Positions 22,227-29,302 of a stretch of DNA of 30,151 nt are shown here, in pieces. Position numbers and translations under genes: made by a program. Every line of letters begins with the position of its first letter. The stretch's first letter is position 1. Under the pieces are notes generated by a model. That model was given only the letters and a program-made list of their open reading frames with translations. It had not been told where the DNA came from and searched no databases. The stretch covers positions 1-30,151 of the forward strand of contig JAUXDO010000003.1 of assembly GCA_030618315.1 (NCBI GenBank), read 5' to 3'. The DNA is from Candidatus Peregrinibacteria bacterium. GTDB taxonomy: Bacteria > Patescibacteriota > Gracilibacteria > UM-FILTER-43-11.

Positions 22227-23159
22227 TTAGGTCATTAAAAAAGTTGGTAACATGGCTAGTCTTTCCGCAGCTATTGTATTAACAAGGGCATAGGCAGCAA
22301 AAATGATTATCACACCTGTAACACCTCCGATAATCATACGTTTTGCCTTCTGATTATGCTCATCGTTTCCAAATGAAGTTAAATACGTAAAGCCTGCGTA
22401 AATGGTAAATGCAATTGCTACAGGTCCTAAGAATACAAGAATAAGCCGAATAATACTCGATATTTCGGTGACTGCGGTTCCCGGACCGCCTGCTTCCACT
22501 GCGCCTGTAGATTCATTTACAACATAAATAGCATTTACTATATTACTAGCGAGCAAAATTACCATCATCCCAATGATATTCCATGTTAAATTGCGTTTTT
22601 GCTTGGTTATCATCTCTTCTTCACCTCCGGCTGTAATCATTCTTATACTGCTAATCACCATAAATAAGACGATTATGGAACCGAGCAGCCATTTAATATA
22701 ATTTACAATGTCCCTTAATTGGTCATGTGCAGCTTCAAAATCAATGAGCTTATCCGTGGTGGCTTTTTCCGGATTAAATATTCCCGCAACATTTTCAGAA
22801 ATTATTAATATTATAAATCCCATAAATACATATAGGAAATTTGTTTTTTGTTTTGTGATTACTTCTTCTTTTCCTCTGGCAAAAACCAGCATCATTCCGT
22901 ATAAAATTCCCATTATCAGTGCAACTCCGCCAACAATAAACCGAACAATCCTTATTGCATTCTGAATAAAACCAATAGCTAATTCTTCACCTGTTTTTCC
23001 GTCAGTTGCAAAATTTTTCACTCCTCCCAGATGCTCATCCCAACCTTCACCTAAATAGCTTTGTGCATGTGCAGTTTTAAGCACAATGAAAAGGAATAGA
23101 CAGAACAGAACAGTTGGACCGACAATCTTTATAATTTTTTTGAGTGTTTTGATATTCAT
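22227..23159 (-). CDS. multi-pass membrane protein with three VirB2/TrbC-like units (paralogue)
   Basis: 310 residues with a signal peptide (about 1-33, ending AHAQ) and three helix-loop-helix units. The loops read FARGKEEVITKQKTN, TAGGEEEMITKQKRN and TSFGNDEHNQKAKRM. The last unit of both paralogues carries FGNDE/YGNDE and a final 'II..AY.LV.TI' helix, so unit order is conserved. It lacks the long acidic domain of its partner. It is the first gene of the pair. A channel- or pilus-related role is inferred from family likeness only; no VirB4 ATPase or other secretion genes are nearby. Confidence 0.7.
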   Translation of the reverse strand: MNIKTLKKIIKIVGPTVLFCLFLFIVLKTAHAQSYLGEGWDEHLGGVKNFATDGKTGEELAIGFIQNAIRIVRFIVGGVALIMGILYGMMLVFARGKEEVITKQKTNFLYVFMGFIILIISENVAGIFNPEKATTDKLIDFEAAHDQLRDIVNYIKWLLGSIIVLFMVISSIRMITAGGEEEMITKQKRNLTWNIIGMMVILLASNIVNAIYVVNESTGAVEAGGPGTAVTEISSIIRLILVFLGPVAIAFTIYAGFTYLTSFGNDEHNQKAKRMIIGGVTGVIIIFAAYALVNTIAAERLAMLPTFLMT

Positions 23160-23317
23160 AAGTTTTTATTTTAGCTAATTATAGTATAAAAACTCGAAAA
23201 TCGAAACTCGAAATTCGAAATTAGAAACCCCAATATCAAATATCAAATTTCTATTGCATTCAGACTGAAAATAGTATAAAGTTATCGGGCTTTAATAATA
23301 TCGATTAAGAAAATTTT

Positions 23318-23557
23318 ATGTCTAAAAGACCTACACCTAAAAAACAACAGTCCAATTCTTCATCATCACGCCGTTATAAATCCTTTCAGAACAAGGCTAG
23401 AAAACGCCTGATTGCAACAACAAATATAACAAAGTGTCCGAAATGTAAGGAGGATAAACTTGCTCATACAGCATGTCCTACTTGTGGTTTCTATAAGGGT
23501 CGGTCTGTTATAGATAAGGATAGGGAGATGGATAAGATAACTAAAGTAAAGGCTTAA
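23318..23557 (+). CDS. rpmF: ribosomal protein bL32
   Basis: 79 residues. The N-terminal SKRPTPKKQQSNSSSSRRYKS matches the L32 opening (PK.K.S..R...). A zinc ribbon CPKC-x9-ACPTCGFYKGR follows, retaining four cysteines. It is a component of the large ribosomal subunit. It leads the rpmF-nusB-rnc group (53 and 2 bp gaps). A weak promoter (TTGCAT near 23254, TATAAA at 23275-23280, spacing short) lies upstream. The C-terminus is slightly extended. Confidence 0.93.
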   Translation: MSKRPTPKKQQSNSSSSRRYKSFQNKARKRLIATTNITKCPKCKEDKLAHTACPTCGFYKGRSVIDKDREMDKITKVKA

Positions 23558-23610
23558 TTTAGTTTTTAGTTTTAAGTTTTAAAAACTAAAATTAAATAAT
23601 ATTTAACATT

Positions 23611-24036
23611 ATGGCTAGCTGGAGACATCTCTCACGTATCATTGTAATGCAAAGCTTCTTTGAACACGAAGCGCGTGGAGGTGATTTTTTTGAAATATTG
23701 GCTTATAATTTAGAGGAATACGGTGAAAAAATAGATGATACTTCTTTTGCTGACAATTTGGCTAAGAGAATTGATGAAAATTTTGCTGAAATCCGTAATA
23801 TGCTTAAAAAACATGCTCCGGAATGGCCTATTGAAAAGATGGATCCAGTAGAAAGAGCTGTTTTAGTATTGGGTGCTTGCGAATTGATCGATCCTGTAGA
23901 AGATGTACCTGTAAATGTAGCGATTAACGAATCTATTGAACTTGCAAAAACATATGGTGGGGAAAATAGCAGTAAATTTATTAATGGAGTGCTAAATGCT
24001 GTGGCTCATGATAAAACAATTAAAAAATCCAAATAA
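23611..24036 (+). CDS. nusB: transcription antitermination factor NusB
   Basis: 141 residues, the normal length. It is an all-helical RNA-binding protein that joins NusE/S10 at boxA in rRNA antitermination. The start SWRHLSRIIVMQSFFEHE corresponds to the NusB RxxARexAlQaLyq helix. VERAVLVLGACELIDPVEDVPVNVAINESIELAKTYGGENSSKFINGVL near the end is the strongly conserved NusB C-terminal core. The gene sits 2 bp before rnc, a pairing that fits rRNA synthesis and processing. Confidence 0.95.
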   Translation: MASWRHLSRIIVMQSFFEHEARGGDFFEILAYNLEEYGEKIDDTSFADNLAKRIDENFAEIRNMLKKHAPEWPIEKMDPVERAVLVLGACELIDPVEDVPVNVAINESIELAKTYGGENSSKFINGVLNAVAHDKTIKKSK

Positions 24037-24038
24037 TT

Positions 24039-24719
24039 ATGTACGAAAAGTTAGAAAAACAAATTGGCCTGAAGTTTAAAACGTATGATCTTCTAAAAAA
24101 CGCTTTTGTTCACAGGTCTTATCTAAATGAACACAAGAATGCTGAATTAGAGCACAATGAACGTTTGGAATTTTTGGGTGATGCCGTTTTAGAACTGGTT
24201 GTTACTGAGTATTTGTATTTGAATTATCCAAATCCGGAAGGGGATTTGACTAACTGGAGATCAGCGCTTGTTAAAGGTGAGATGCTTGCAAAGATTTCAC
24301 GTGAGTTAAACCTGGGTGAATACTTATTGTTAAGTCACGGAGAAGAAAAATCCGGAGGACGTGATAAGGATTACTTGCTCGCAAATACACTTGAAGCACT
24401 TATCGGTGTTATTTATTTAGAACTTGGTTATAAAAAGTCTCAAAAATTTATCGAGAAATTTTTATTGGTACATCTAGAAGGAATTCTCGAAAGCGGTTCA
24501 CATATTGATGCAAAATCTAAGCTACAAGAGATAGCTCAGGAAAAAGTTGCAACTACTCCGTCATATCAAGTTCAGAGTGAAGAAGGTCCTGATCATGATA
24601 AGACGTTTACAATGGGTGCGTATATCGGAGAAAGAATGGTAGGGAAAGGGGTTGGTAACTCTAAACAGGTTGCAGAGCAAAAAGCGGCGGAGGATGCGTT
24701 GAAGAGGCTTAAATGGTAA
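24039..24719 (+). CDS. rnc: ribonuclease III
   Basis: 226 residues. The catalytic domain holds the signature NERLEFLGDAVLELVVTEYL (about 40-59), with the acidic metal-binding residues, and the second acidic site in LANTLEALIGVIYLE. A double-stranded RNA binding domain (about 155-224) ends with KQVAEQKAAEDALKRL. It cuts double-stranded RNA, including rRNA precursors. It is the last gene of rpmF-nusB-rnc, convergent with the khpB (jag) gene across a hairpin-forming spacer. Confidence 0.97.
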   Translation: MYEKLEKQIGLKFKTYDLLKNAFVHRSYLNEHKNAELEHNERLEFLGDAVLELVVTEYLYLNYPNPEGDLTNWRSALVKGEMLAKISRELNLGEYLLLSHGEEKSGGRDKDYLLANTLEALIGVIYLELGYKKSQKFIEKFLLVHLEGILESGSHIDAKSKLQEIAQEKVATTPSYQVQSEEGPDHDKTFTMGAYIGERMVGKGVGNSKQVAEQKAAEDALKRLKW

Positions 24720-24724
24720 AAACA

Positions 24725-24861
24725 TTTCTGATTTCAGATTTCGGATTTCTGAATCTCATTTTTGATTTTGTATTTAGTATTTTTGTTATAAGTCAAAAAA
24801 TCTCAAATAATAAATCTCAATTCTCATATCGAATCTGAAATCCGAAATCCGAAATCAGAAA
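24725..24861. repeat. long inverted repeat between rnc and khpB (jag)
   Basis: Left arm 24725-24754 (TTTCTGATTTCAGATTTCGG...) and right arm 24831-24861 are near reverse complements of about 30 bp around a 76-bp AT-rich loop. Probable bidirectional terminator; same repeat style as 4441-4553. Confidence 0.75.
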
Positions 24862-24870
24862 TAATTAAGT

Positions 24871-25332
24871 TTACTTAGGAATAATCTTCACGGCTCTATC
24901 CTGATCAGATCCAACGCTTTCTGTTATAACTACATCCTTATATTTATCTGAATTTGCTAGATGCATATGGACGACTCTTCTAAAATATGGATTCATTGGA
25001 GGAAGCTTGACTCCTTTTTGAGTTTCAATTGCATATTCCGCTTTTCTTTCTGCAAGTTTTATTACACTTTCTTCCTGACGTTTTTTATATCCGTCTACAT
25101 CAACTACAACCTGAGTTTTATTATCAATTCCCTGTTTCCATAAAAGACATTTTAATAAGTGCTGCATGGCTCCAATAGTTTCACCATGCCAACCTATTAA
25201 AAGGCTTGAGTTTTCAGTTTCAATTTGTGCGTAATATGCTGATTCATTTTCTTTGCTAATTTTTACGCCTGTATATGAAATACCAAGTACATCAAGGAAT
25301 TTCTCTAAGGTTTCTTTAATTAAAAGTTCCAT
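24871..25332 (-). CDS. khpB: KhpB/Jag-like RNA-binding protein (KH and R3H domains)
   Basis: 153 residues. A KH domain (about 1-82) has the GxxG-type SLLIGWHGETIGAMQHLLK; an R3H domain (about 90-150) has the KLPPMNPYFRRVVHMHL segment, although the Arg-x3-His core differs in detail. The N-terminal Jag domain found in some homologues is absent. KhpB/Jag binds RNA and influences cell wall growth and division in Gram-positive bacteria. It is downstream of yidC in the usual rpmH-rnpA-yidC-jag order, which supports the call. Confidence 0.9.
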   Translation of the reverse strand: MELLIKETLEKFLDVLGISYTGVKISKENESAYYAQIETENSSLLIGWHGETIGAMQHLLKCLLWKQGIDNKTQVVVDVDGYKKRQEESVIKLAERKAEYAIETQKGVKLPPMNPYFRRVVHMHLANSDKYKDVVITESVGSDQDRAVKIIPK

Positions 25333-25443
25333 TTTATTTAATTAGAAGATTCAAAATTCAAGATTCAAAAATTAATTTTAAATTTGGAATTTTCTAATTT
25401 TGAATTCAAAGTCAGTTTACATCTAAATTTTTTTTTCGGCAAA

Positions 25444-26619
25444 TTAAATCTTTGAACGGTTAACAAAAAACTGTTGTCCGATTCCGAATAACGTAGATGT
25501 TCCCCAATAAAAGCCGACTGCAGCAGGTAGGCTTGCGGTAAATACGGCAATCATTAATGGCATGAAGTATTTCATCATATTATTCATCATTGGCATTGGA
25601 TTTGGTTTACCATCTTTAACCAGCTTGTTTGATTTGTTTTTGCCAAGAGTTAAATGCATCTGGAAGAACTGTAATCCTCCAACAATGATTGGCAGAACTA
25701 TGATATTAGCTTTTGTAAGATCAATTATACCTAAGAAATTTGGATTGATTGTTTGTAAATTTACATCCTTTAATGTGTTATAAAGAACATCAGGATTAAT
25801 CACATCAAGTCCGCTTTTTACTACGTAGAAAAGAGCAATTAATATTGGAAACTGAATAATCATCGGCAAGCAACTGCTCATTGGACTTACCTTGTACTTT
25901 TTCCATATTAACATAGTTTCCGAAGCTAATTTTTGCGGTTCGTCTTTATACTTAATTTTTAATGCATCGAGTTGTGGCTGAATTTTCTGCATTGCTTTCT
26001 GTGCTCTGAGCGCTTTGTGATTTGGCCCAAGAAGAATGATTTTTATGATTAATGTAAGAAGTATTATGCCCCAGCCTAAGTTATGCCCTGGCATAATTTT
26101 TATTAGGAATACGAGAGTGTTAAAAATTGGTCTGAAAAATACTTCTGTCCAGAAACGGCGTAGCAATGAAGGTCCTGTAACGTTAAACTCATGACCATAT
26201 GATTTTTCGCTTTCACCAATTACTGTATTTAAAGTGATTCTATATCGTCCCTCCTCATTGAAAAGATTCCATCCCCATTCTTCATAATTCAATTCATATT
26301 TTCCGTCTGGTGCAATTTCAATTGTATTTGGTCCTTCACATTTAGCTGGATCAATTTCATATTCAATTGGCATCCACTCACCATTAATATACCTTTCCGC
26401 AGTTAGTGGATTTTTTGGACAGGTGTTTGGAATTGTAATTACTGACTCGCTATTATTTTCAATTTCTAAAATAACATCTTTACCAATAACCATTTTTGAC
26501 TTGGCATTGATTACAACATCATCCAGGTTATTTGTTTGTTCATTTTTGTTACCAAAAAGCTGGAATACAATCAAAAATATTAAAACGAATAATAGTGGTT
26601 TAAATAGCTTATTGGACAT
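25444..26619 (-). CDS. yidC: YidC/Oxa1 membrane protein insertase
   Basis: 391 residues. After a first membrane helix (about 7-23), an extracytoplasmic beta-rich domain (about 33-148, VVINAKSKMVIGKDVILEI...) precedes the insertase core from about 160: RPIFNTLVFLIKIMPGHNLGWGIILLTLIIKI, then the charged cytoplasmic hairpin (ALRAQKAMQKIQPQLDALKIKY), PMIIQFPILIALFYVV, and the last helices ending in VGFYWGTSTLFGIGQQFF. The conserved Arg of the hydrophilic groove is plausible in LLGPNHKALRAQ. The outer domain looks immunoglobulin-like rather than the classic YidC periplasmic domain. Its start overlaps rnpA by 11 bp. Confidence 0.95.
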   Translation of the reverse strand: MSNKLFKPLLFVLIFLIVFQLFGNKNEQTNNLDDVVINAKSKMVIGKDVILEIENNSESVITIPNTCPKNPLTAERYINGEWMPIEYEIDPAKCEGPNTIEIAPDGKYELNYEEWGWNLFNEEGRYRITLNTVIGESEKSYGHEFNVTGPSLLRRFWTEVFFRPIFNTLVFLIKIMPGHNLGWGIILLTLIIKIILLGPNHKALRAQKAMQKIQPQLDALKIKYKDEPQKLASETMLIWKKYKVSPMSSCLPMIIQFPILIALFYVVKSGLDVINPDVLYNTLKDVNLQTINPNFLGIIDLTKANIIVLPIIVGGLQFFQMHLTLGKNKSNKLVKDGKPNPMPMMNNMMKYFMPLMIAVFTASLPAAVGFYWGTSTLFGIGQQFFVNRSKI

Positions 26620-26953
26620 GTAATGGATTTTGGTTAAAGAAGTCTACAATTTCTTTATTTAAATCTTCAAATTCTGCTTCAGTCACATTGTTTTTTACTA
26701 TAACTATGGAAACAATGTCAGTTTTTAGTAAGTCGATATTTTTGTGGATACAATCGTATATTTGCCTTCGTAATTTGTTCCTATCTACTGCTTTTGGAGC
26801 TACTTTTTTACTTACAACAACTGCAAATTTTGAGATGGGTTCAATAGAGGGGAGGAATTTAAAAATAAAGTGATTATTCTTATATTGCTTCCCTTTTTCA
26901 TATAGCTTCTTTAGTAGCTGACGGTTTGAAATACGATTTTTTTTACTCAGCAT
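26609..26953 (-). CDS. rnpA: ribonuclease P protein component
   Basis: 114 residues, typical size. It starts MLSKKNRISNRQLLKKLYEKG and contains the RNA-binding signature KKVAPKAVDRNKLRRQIYDCIH (about 50-71), matching the RnpA 'A..RN..KR..RE' motif. It pairs with RNase P RNA to mature tRNA 5' ends. It is 5 bp after rpmH and overlaps yidC, a conserved operon order. The RNase P RNA gene is not in this window. Confidence 0.95.
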   Translation of the reverse strand: MLSKKNRISNRQLLKKLYEKGKQYKNNHFIFKFLPSIEPISKFAVVVSKKVAPKAVDRNKLRRQIYDCIHKNIDLLKTDIVSIVIVKNNVTEAEFEDLNKEIVDFFNQNPLHVQ

Positions 26954-26958
26954 GAAAA

Positions 26959-27087
26959 TTATGCGCTAAGAGCCTTTCGCCCCTTATTTCTGCGACGTTT
27001 AATGACTTTTGTTCCACCCTTTGTAGCCATTCTTGCCTGGAAACCGTGGCGTTTGTGGCGTTTTCTTGTATTACCTTTACTTAGCAT
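26959..27087 (-). CDS. rpmH: ribosomal protein bL34
   Basis: A 42-residue gene on the minus strand. The protein reads MLSKGNTRKRHKRHGFQARM in its first 20 residues, then ATKGGTKVIKRRRNKGRKALSA. KRHGFQARMATKGG and RRRNKGRKAL are the L34 hallmarks. It starts the rpmH-rnpA-yidC-khpB run. Part of the large ribosomal subunit. Confidence 0.95.
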   Translation of the reverse strand: MLSKGNTRKRHKRHGFQARMATKGGTKVIKRRRNKGRKALSA

Positions 27088-27149
27088 ATCGATTGGTTAC
27101 TTAAAATGCCTAAAAAGGTTATAGACGTTTGGGAAAAAAGTCAAATGAA

Positions 27150-27249
27150 ACTTGAAAATTCAATTAGTGGTTAGCGACTAGCGACTAGCGGTTAGCTTAA
27201 AAGGCTATTCGCTAACCGCTAACTACTAACCGCTATTGAATTTTCAAGT
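27150..27249. terminator. 100-bp hairpin upstream of rpmH, behind the isomerase-like gene
   Basis: ACTTGAAAATTCAAT (27150-27164) and ATTGAATTTTCAAGT (27235-27249) are a perfect 15-bp stem. Inner TAGTGGTTAG and GCGGTTAGC units pair with CTAACCGCTA and GCTAACCGC. It begins 2 bp after the 27252 stop codon on the minus strand and likely ends that transcript. Confidence 0.75.
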
Positions 27250-27251
27250 CA

Positions 27252-27992
27252 CTATTTAAAAAATTCATCTATAAATTCCTTTGCTTTCTTTAGTTTTTTG
27301 ATAACCTTTTCGTCGTTACCTGCTGAAAGTTCGGAAGGTTTTACCCGAAGGCTTATAGCGCCCTTGAATCCGTTGGATTTTAGTTTTTTCAGAAAGCTTT
27401 CAAGTGGCAAAATCCCTTCGTTTGGCAATGCGTATTCTTTATGTTTTCTTACGTTTGAGATGTGCACATGAACGATTAACTTTTTTAAATGTTCATAAGT
27501 TTTCATTAAATCCCATTTTTTTGAAACGGTTGAGGAGCAATCAAGACAAACCATTCCGAATTTTTTTAAATCAGATACATTATTAAGTGCACTCGCAGGC
27601 AAAAAGCCAAGAAGAGTTTTTCCAGAGGCATTCATTAATGCGATTTGAATCTTTTTTTTCTTTCTGAGTTTTGGGACTTCTTTTTTTAACCAGTTTGTAA
27701 ATTTAAAATCCAATAATTTTGGCGGAGTTATTGCAACTACAGGGCATTTTAAATATGCTGCCATTTCGACTACATGTTCTACGCTTTTTTGAGTTCCATC
27801 AGTTGGTGTATGAAGAGCCACTATCGGAAGTTTGTATTTAGTGGAAAGCTCTTTTATATATTCAGCATTCTGTGTATCGAAATTACCCTTATCTACGTCA
27901 ACTTCAATACCGTCGTAACCAGCTTTTTGAGCAAACTCAAAAATACGATTAAGACCATATTTACGGAGAGATTCAGTATTTAATATTAGCAT
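27252..27992 (-). CDS. xylose-isomerase-like TIM-barrel protein (sugar isomerase/epimerase or AP endonuclease 2 family)
   Basis: 246 residues. The barrel pattern is evident: GYDGIEVDV (about 25-33), LPIVALHTPTDG (about 55-66, with metal-type His), CPVVAITPP, IQIALMNASG, FGMVCLDCSST and LIVHVHISNVR (about 173-183), ending with the GFKGAISLRV strand. Family members use a divalent metal to isomerise sugars or cut abasic DNA. Expected Glu/Asp/His ligands are partly replaced (NASG where EN is common), so activity is uncertain. It begins without Shine-Dalgarno and stands alone. Confidence 0.75.
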   Translation of the reverse strand: MLILNTESLRKYGLNRIFEFAQKAGYDGIEVDVDKGNFDTQNAEYIKELSTKYKLPIVALHTPTDGTQKSVEHVVEMAAYLKCPVVAITPPKLLDFKFTNWLKKEVPKLRKKKKIQIALMNASGKTLLGFLPASALNNVSDLKKFGMVCLDCSSTVSKKWDLMKTYEHLKKLIVHVHISNVRKHKEYALPNEGILPLESFLKKLKSNGFKGAISLRVKPSELSAGNDEKVIKKLKKAKEFIDEFFK

Positions 27993-28089
27993 GTTTTTTA
28001 TTTTTTATTGTTCTTTGTTATTATACCATTAATGATTGAAGATCGAAACTCAAAATTCAAAACTCAAAGTTAAAACCTTGAAAATCGAA

Positions 28090-28563
28090 TTAGTTTTTAA
28101 AAATATAACCTTTATTCTCTGCTTCCTGTGAATTTTTAAAATACAATCTGTTTTTAGTTGAAATGTTGAATGCCTTCTTATCTAAAACAGAGTAATAGTA
28201 TTTTCCCTGAGAGCTTGCGATGAATTGCACATCATTTGGAATAGTGTCCGACACGTAAAAGTCTTTTAGATTAATTTTGGATAGCGGAATTATGAATTCA
28301 TCTTCGATTTCAAGTTCCATTATATTATCTGAGCTGTATGCCAGACGGGCACTGCGTCCACTGATTTTACCGATAAGCTGACCGTTTTTAACCTCCAATA
28401 GTTTTATTGTGGTAATTCCTGGATTTATTTCATCAACAATCTGAATCTCCGGAAAGGATTTTGTTGTCGCATAAAAATATCCAACCGTGTATCCGATTAA
28501 TAAACCGATAGAGAGAATAAGGGTGATGGAGATGGTTAGGTTGATTAGTTGAGTTTTGTTCAT
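28090..28563 (-). CDS. membrane-anchored protein with small C-terminal domain, unknown function
   Basis: 157 residues. One N-terminal membrane helix (about 8-31) is followed by an extracytoplasmic beta-rich domain. The last ~45 residues (FIASSQGKYYYSVL...NRLYFKNSQEAENKGY) resemble the short domain often seen at the end of Patescibacterial exported proteins, like an Ada-type or nuclease-associated 'KYY...C...NR..F.s.eeA...GY' module. The expected cysteine is absent, so metal binding is unlikely. Its start codon overlaps the stop of the transposase gene (ATGA). Confidence 0.55.
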   Translation of the reverse strand: MNKTQLINLTISITLILSIGLLIGYTVGYFYATTKSFPEIQIVDEINPGITTIKLLEVKNGQLIGKISGRSARLAYSSDNIMELEIEDEFIIPLSKINLKDFYVSDTIPNDVQFIASSQGKYYYSVLDKKAFNISTKNRLYFKNSQEAENKGYIFKN

Positions 28564-29237
28564 AATTTATTGGGATTATTCCTGTCTCGATCCCACATTT
28601 GCGGGTTGTAATAAATATATTCGCGAATTTCGTGTAGCTCCCTGTCGGATTCGATGATATGGTCGTAAAAACGTGATTGCCATTGGAAGTTGGGATTTGA
28701 TTTATGTATTTCAAATGATGTCCGTCCTTTGAACCAGCGAATGATTTCACCCAATGACCCTGTCCCCATCGGATTATGATGTCCGGTAATACCACCATTC
28801 GTACAATCCTTCGTAGGGACGCGATTAATCGCGTCCCTACGTTGGGTAAATGATGAATGTGGTTTATCGATTATCATACCCCCATCACCCGCCCCAACGA
28901 ATGGGGTAACGATTTGTGGTTCATTATTCCCATCACCCGTCCCCACGAATGGGGTAACGATTTGTGGTTTATCGATTATCACAATTCCATGTATATGATT
29001 CGGCATTACCACCCATTCGTCCAAACGGACGTTTTTGAAATGTTGTGGTATCTCCTGCCAATATTTTGCTGCAACACACCCAATTTTATTCAATTCCATC
29101 ATAAAATCCCGTATTTCTCCAAAATACTGCACCATGCCTTTGGTGCATATCGTTACAAAATACCAACCATCGCCTGAATAATCCCAGTTGGACAGTCTGC
29201 AAGACCTTCTCCCGTGCTTGTTTTTAAAAACCTCCAT
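28560..29237 (-). CDS. REP-associated tyrosine transposase (RAYT, Y1/HUH family)
   Basis: 225 residues. HUH motif HIHGIVII (about 81-88), N-terminal RLSNWDYSGDGWYFVTICTKG typical of RAYT, and the C-terminal catalytic-Tyr region WQSRFYDHIIESDRELHEIREYIYYNPQMW (Tyr in RFYDHII). RAYTs cut single-stranded DNA at REP palindromes and are usually single-copy, domesticated-like genes. Between about residues 89 and 160 this protein has an insert made from repeats: two copies of PQIVTPFVGxGDG and RRDAINRVPTK encoded by a 30-bp palindrome. The frame remains open, so the repeats seem to have entered without killing the gene. Confidence 0.9.
   Translation of the reverse strand: MEVFKNKHGRRSCRLSNWDYSGDGWYFVTICTKGMVQYFGEIRDFMMELNKIGCVAAKYWQEIPQHFKNVRLDEWVVMPNHIHGIVIIDKPQIVTPFVGTGDGNNEPQIVTPFVGAGDGGMIIDKPHSSFTQRRDAINRVPTKDCTNGGITGHHNPMGTGSLGEIIRWFKGRTSFEIHKSNPNFQWQSRFYDHIIESDRELHEIREYIYYNPQMWDRDRNNPNKL
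28812..28841. repeat. 30-bp perfect palindrome inside the RAYT gene
   Basis: The arms read CGTAGGGACGCGATT and AATCGCGTCCCTACG, with no loop. It is a REP-like unit within the transposase coding sequence. Nearby, about 28878-28978, a ~55-bp CCCCATCACCCG...GGGGTAACGATTTGTGG unit is tandemly repeated twice. Confidence 0.85.
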
Positions 29238-29302
29238 TATATATTGGCGGGGAGGCTTAAATATGTTTAAATTGGGTGCAAGTATATACGGTAATTAATA
29301 AT

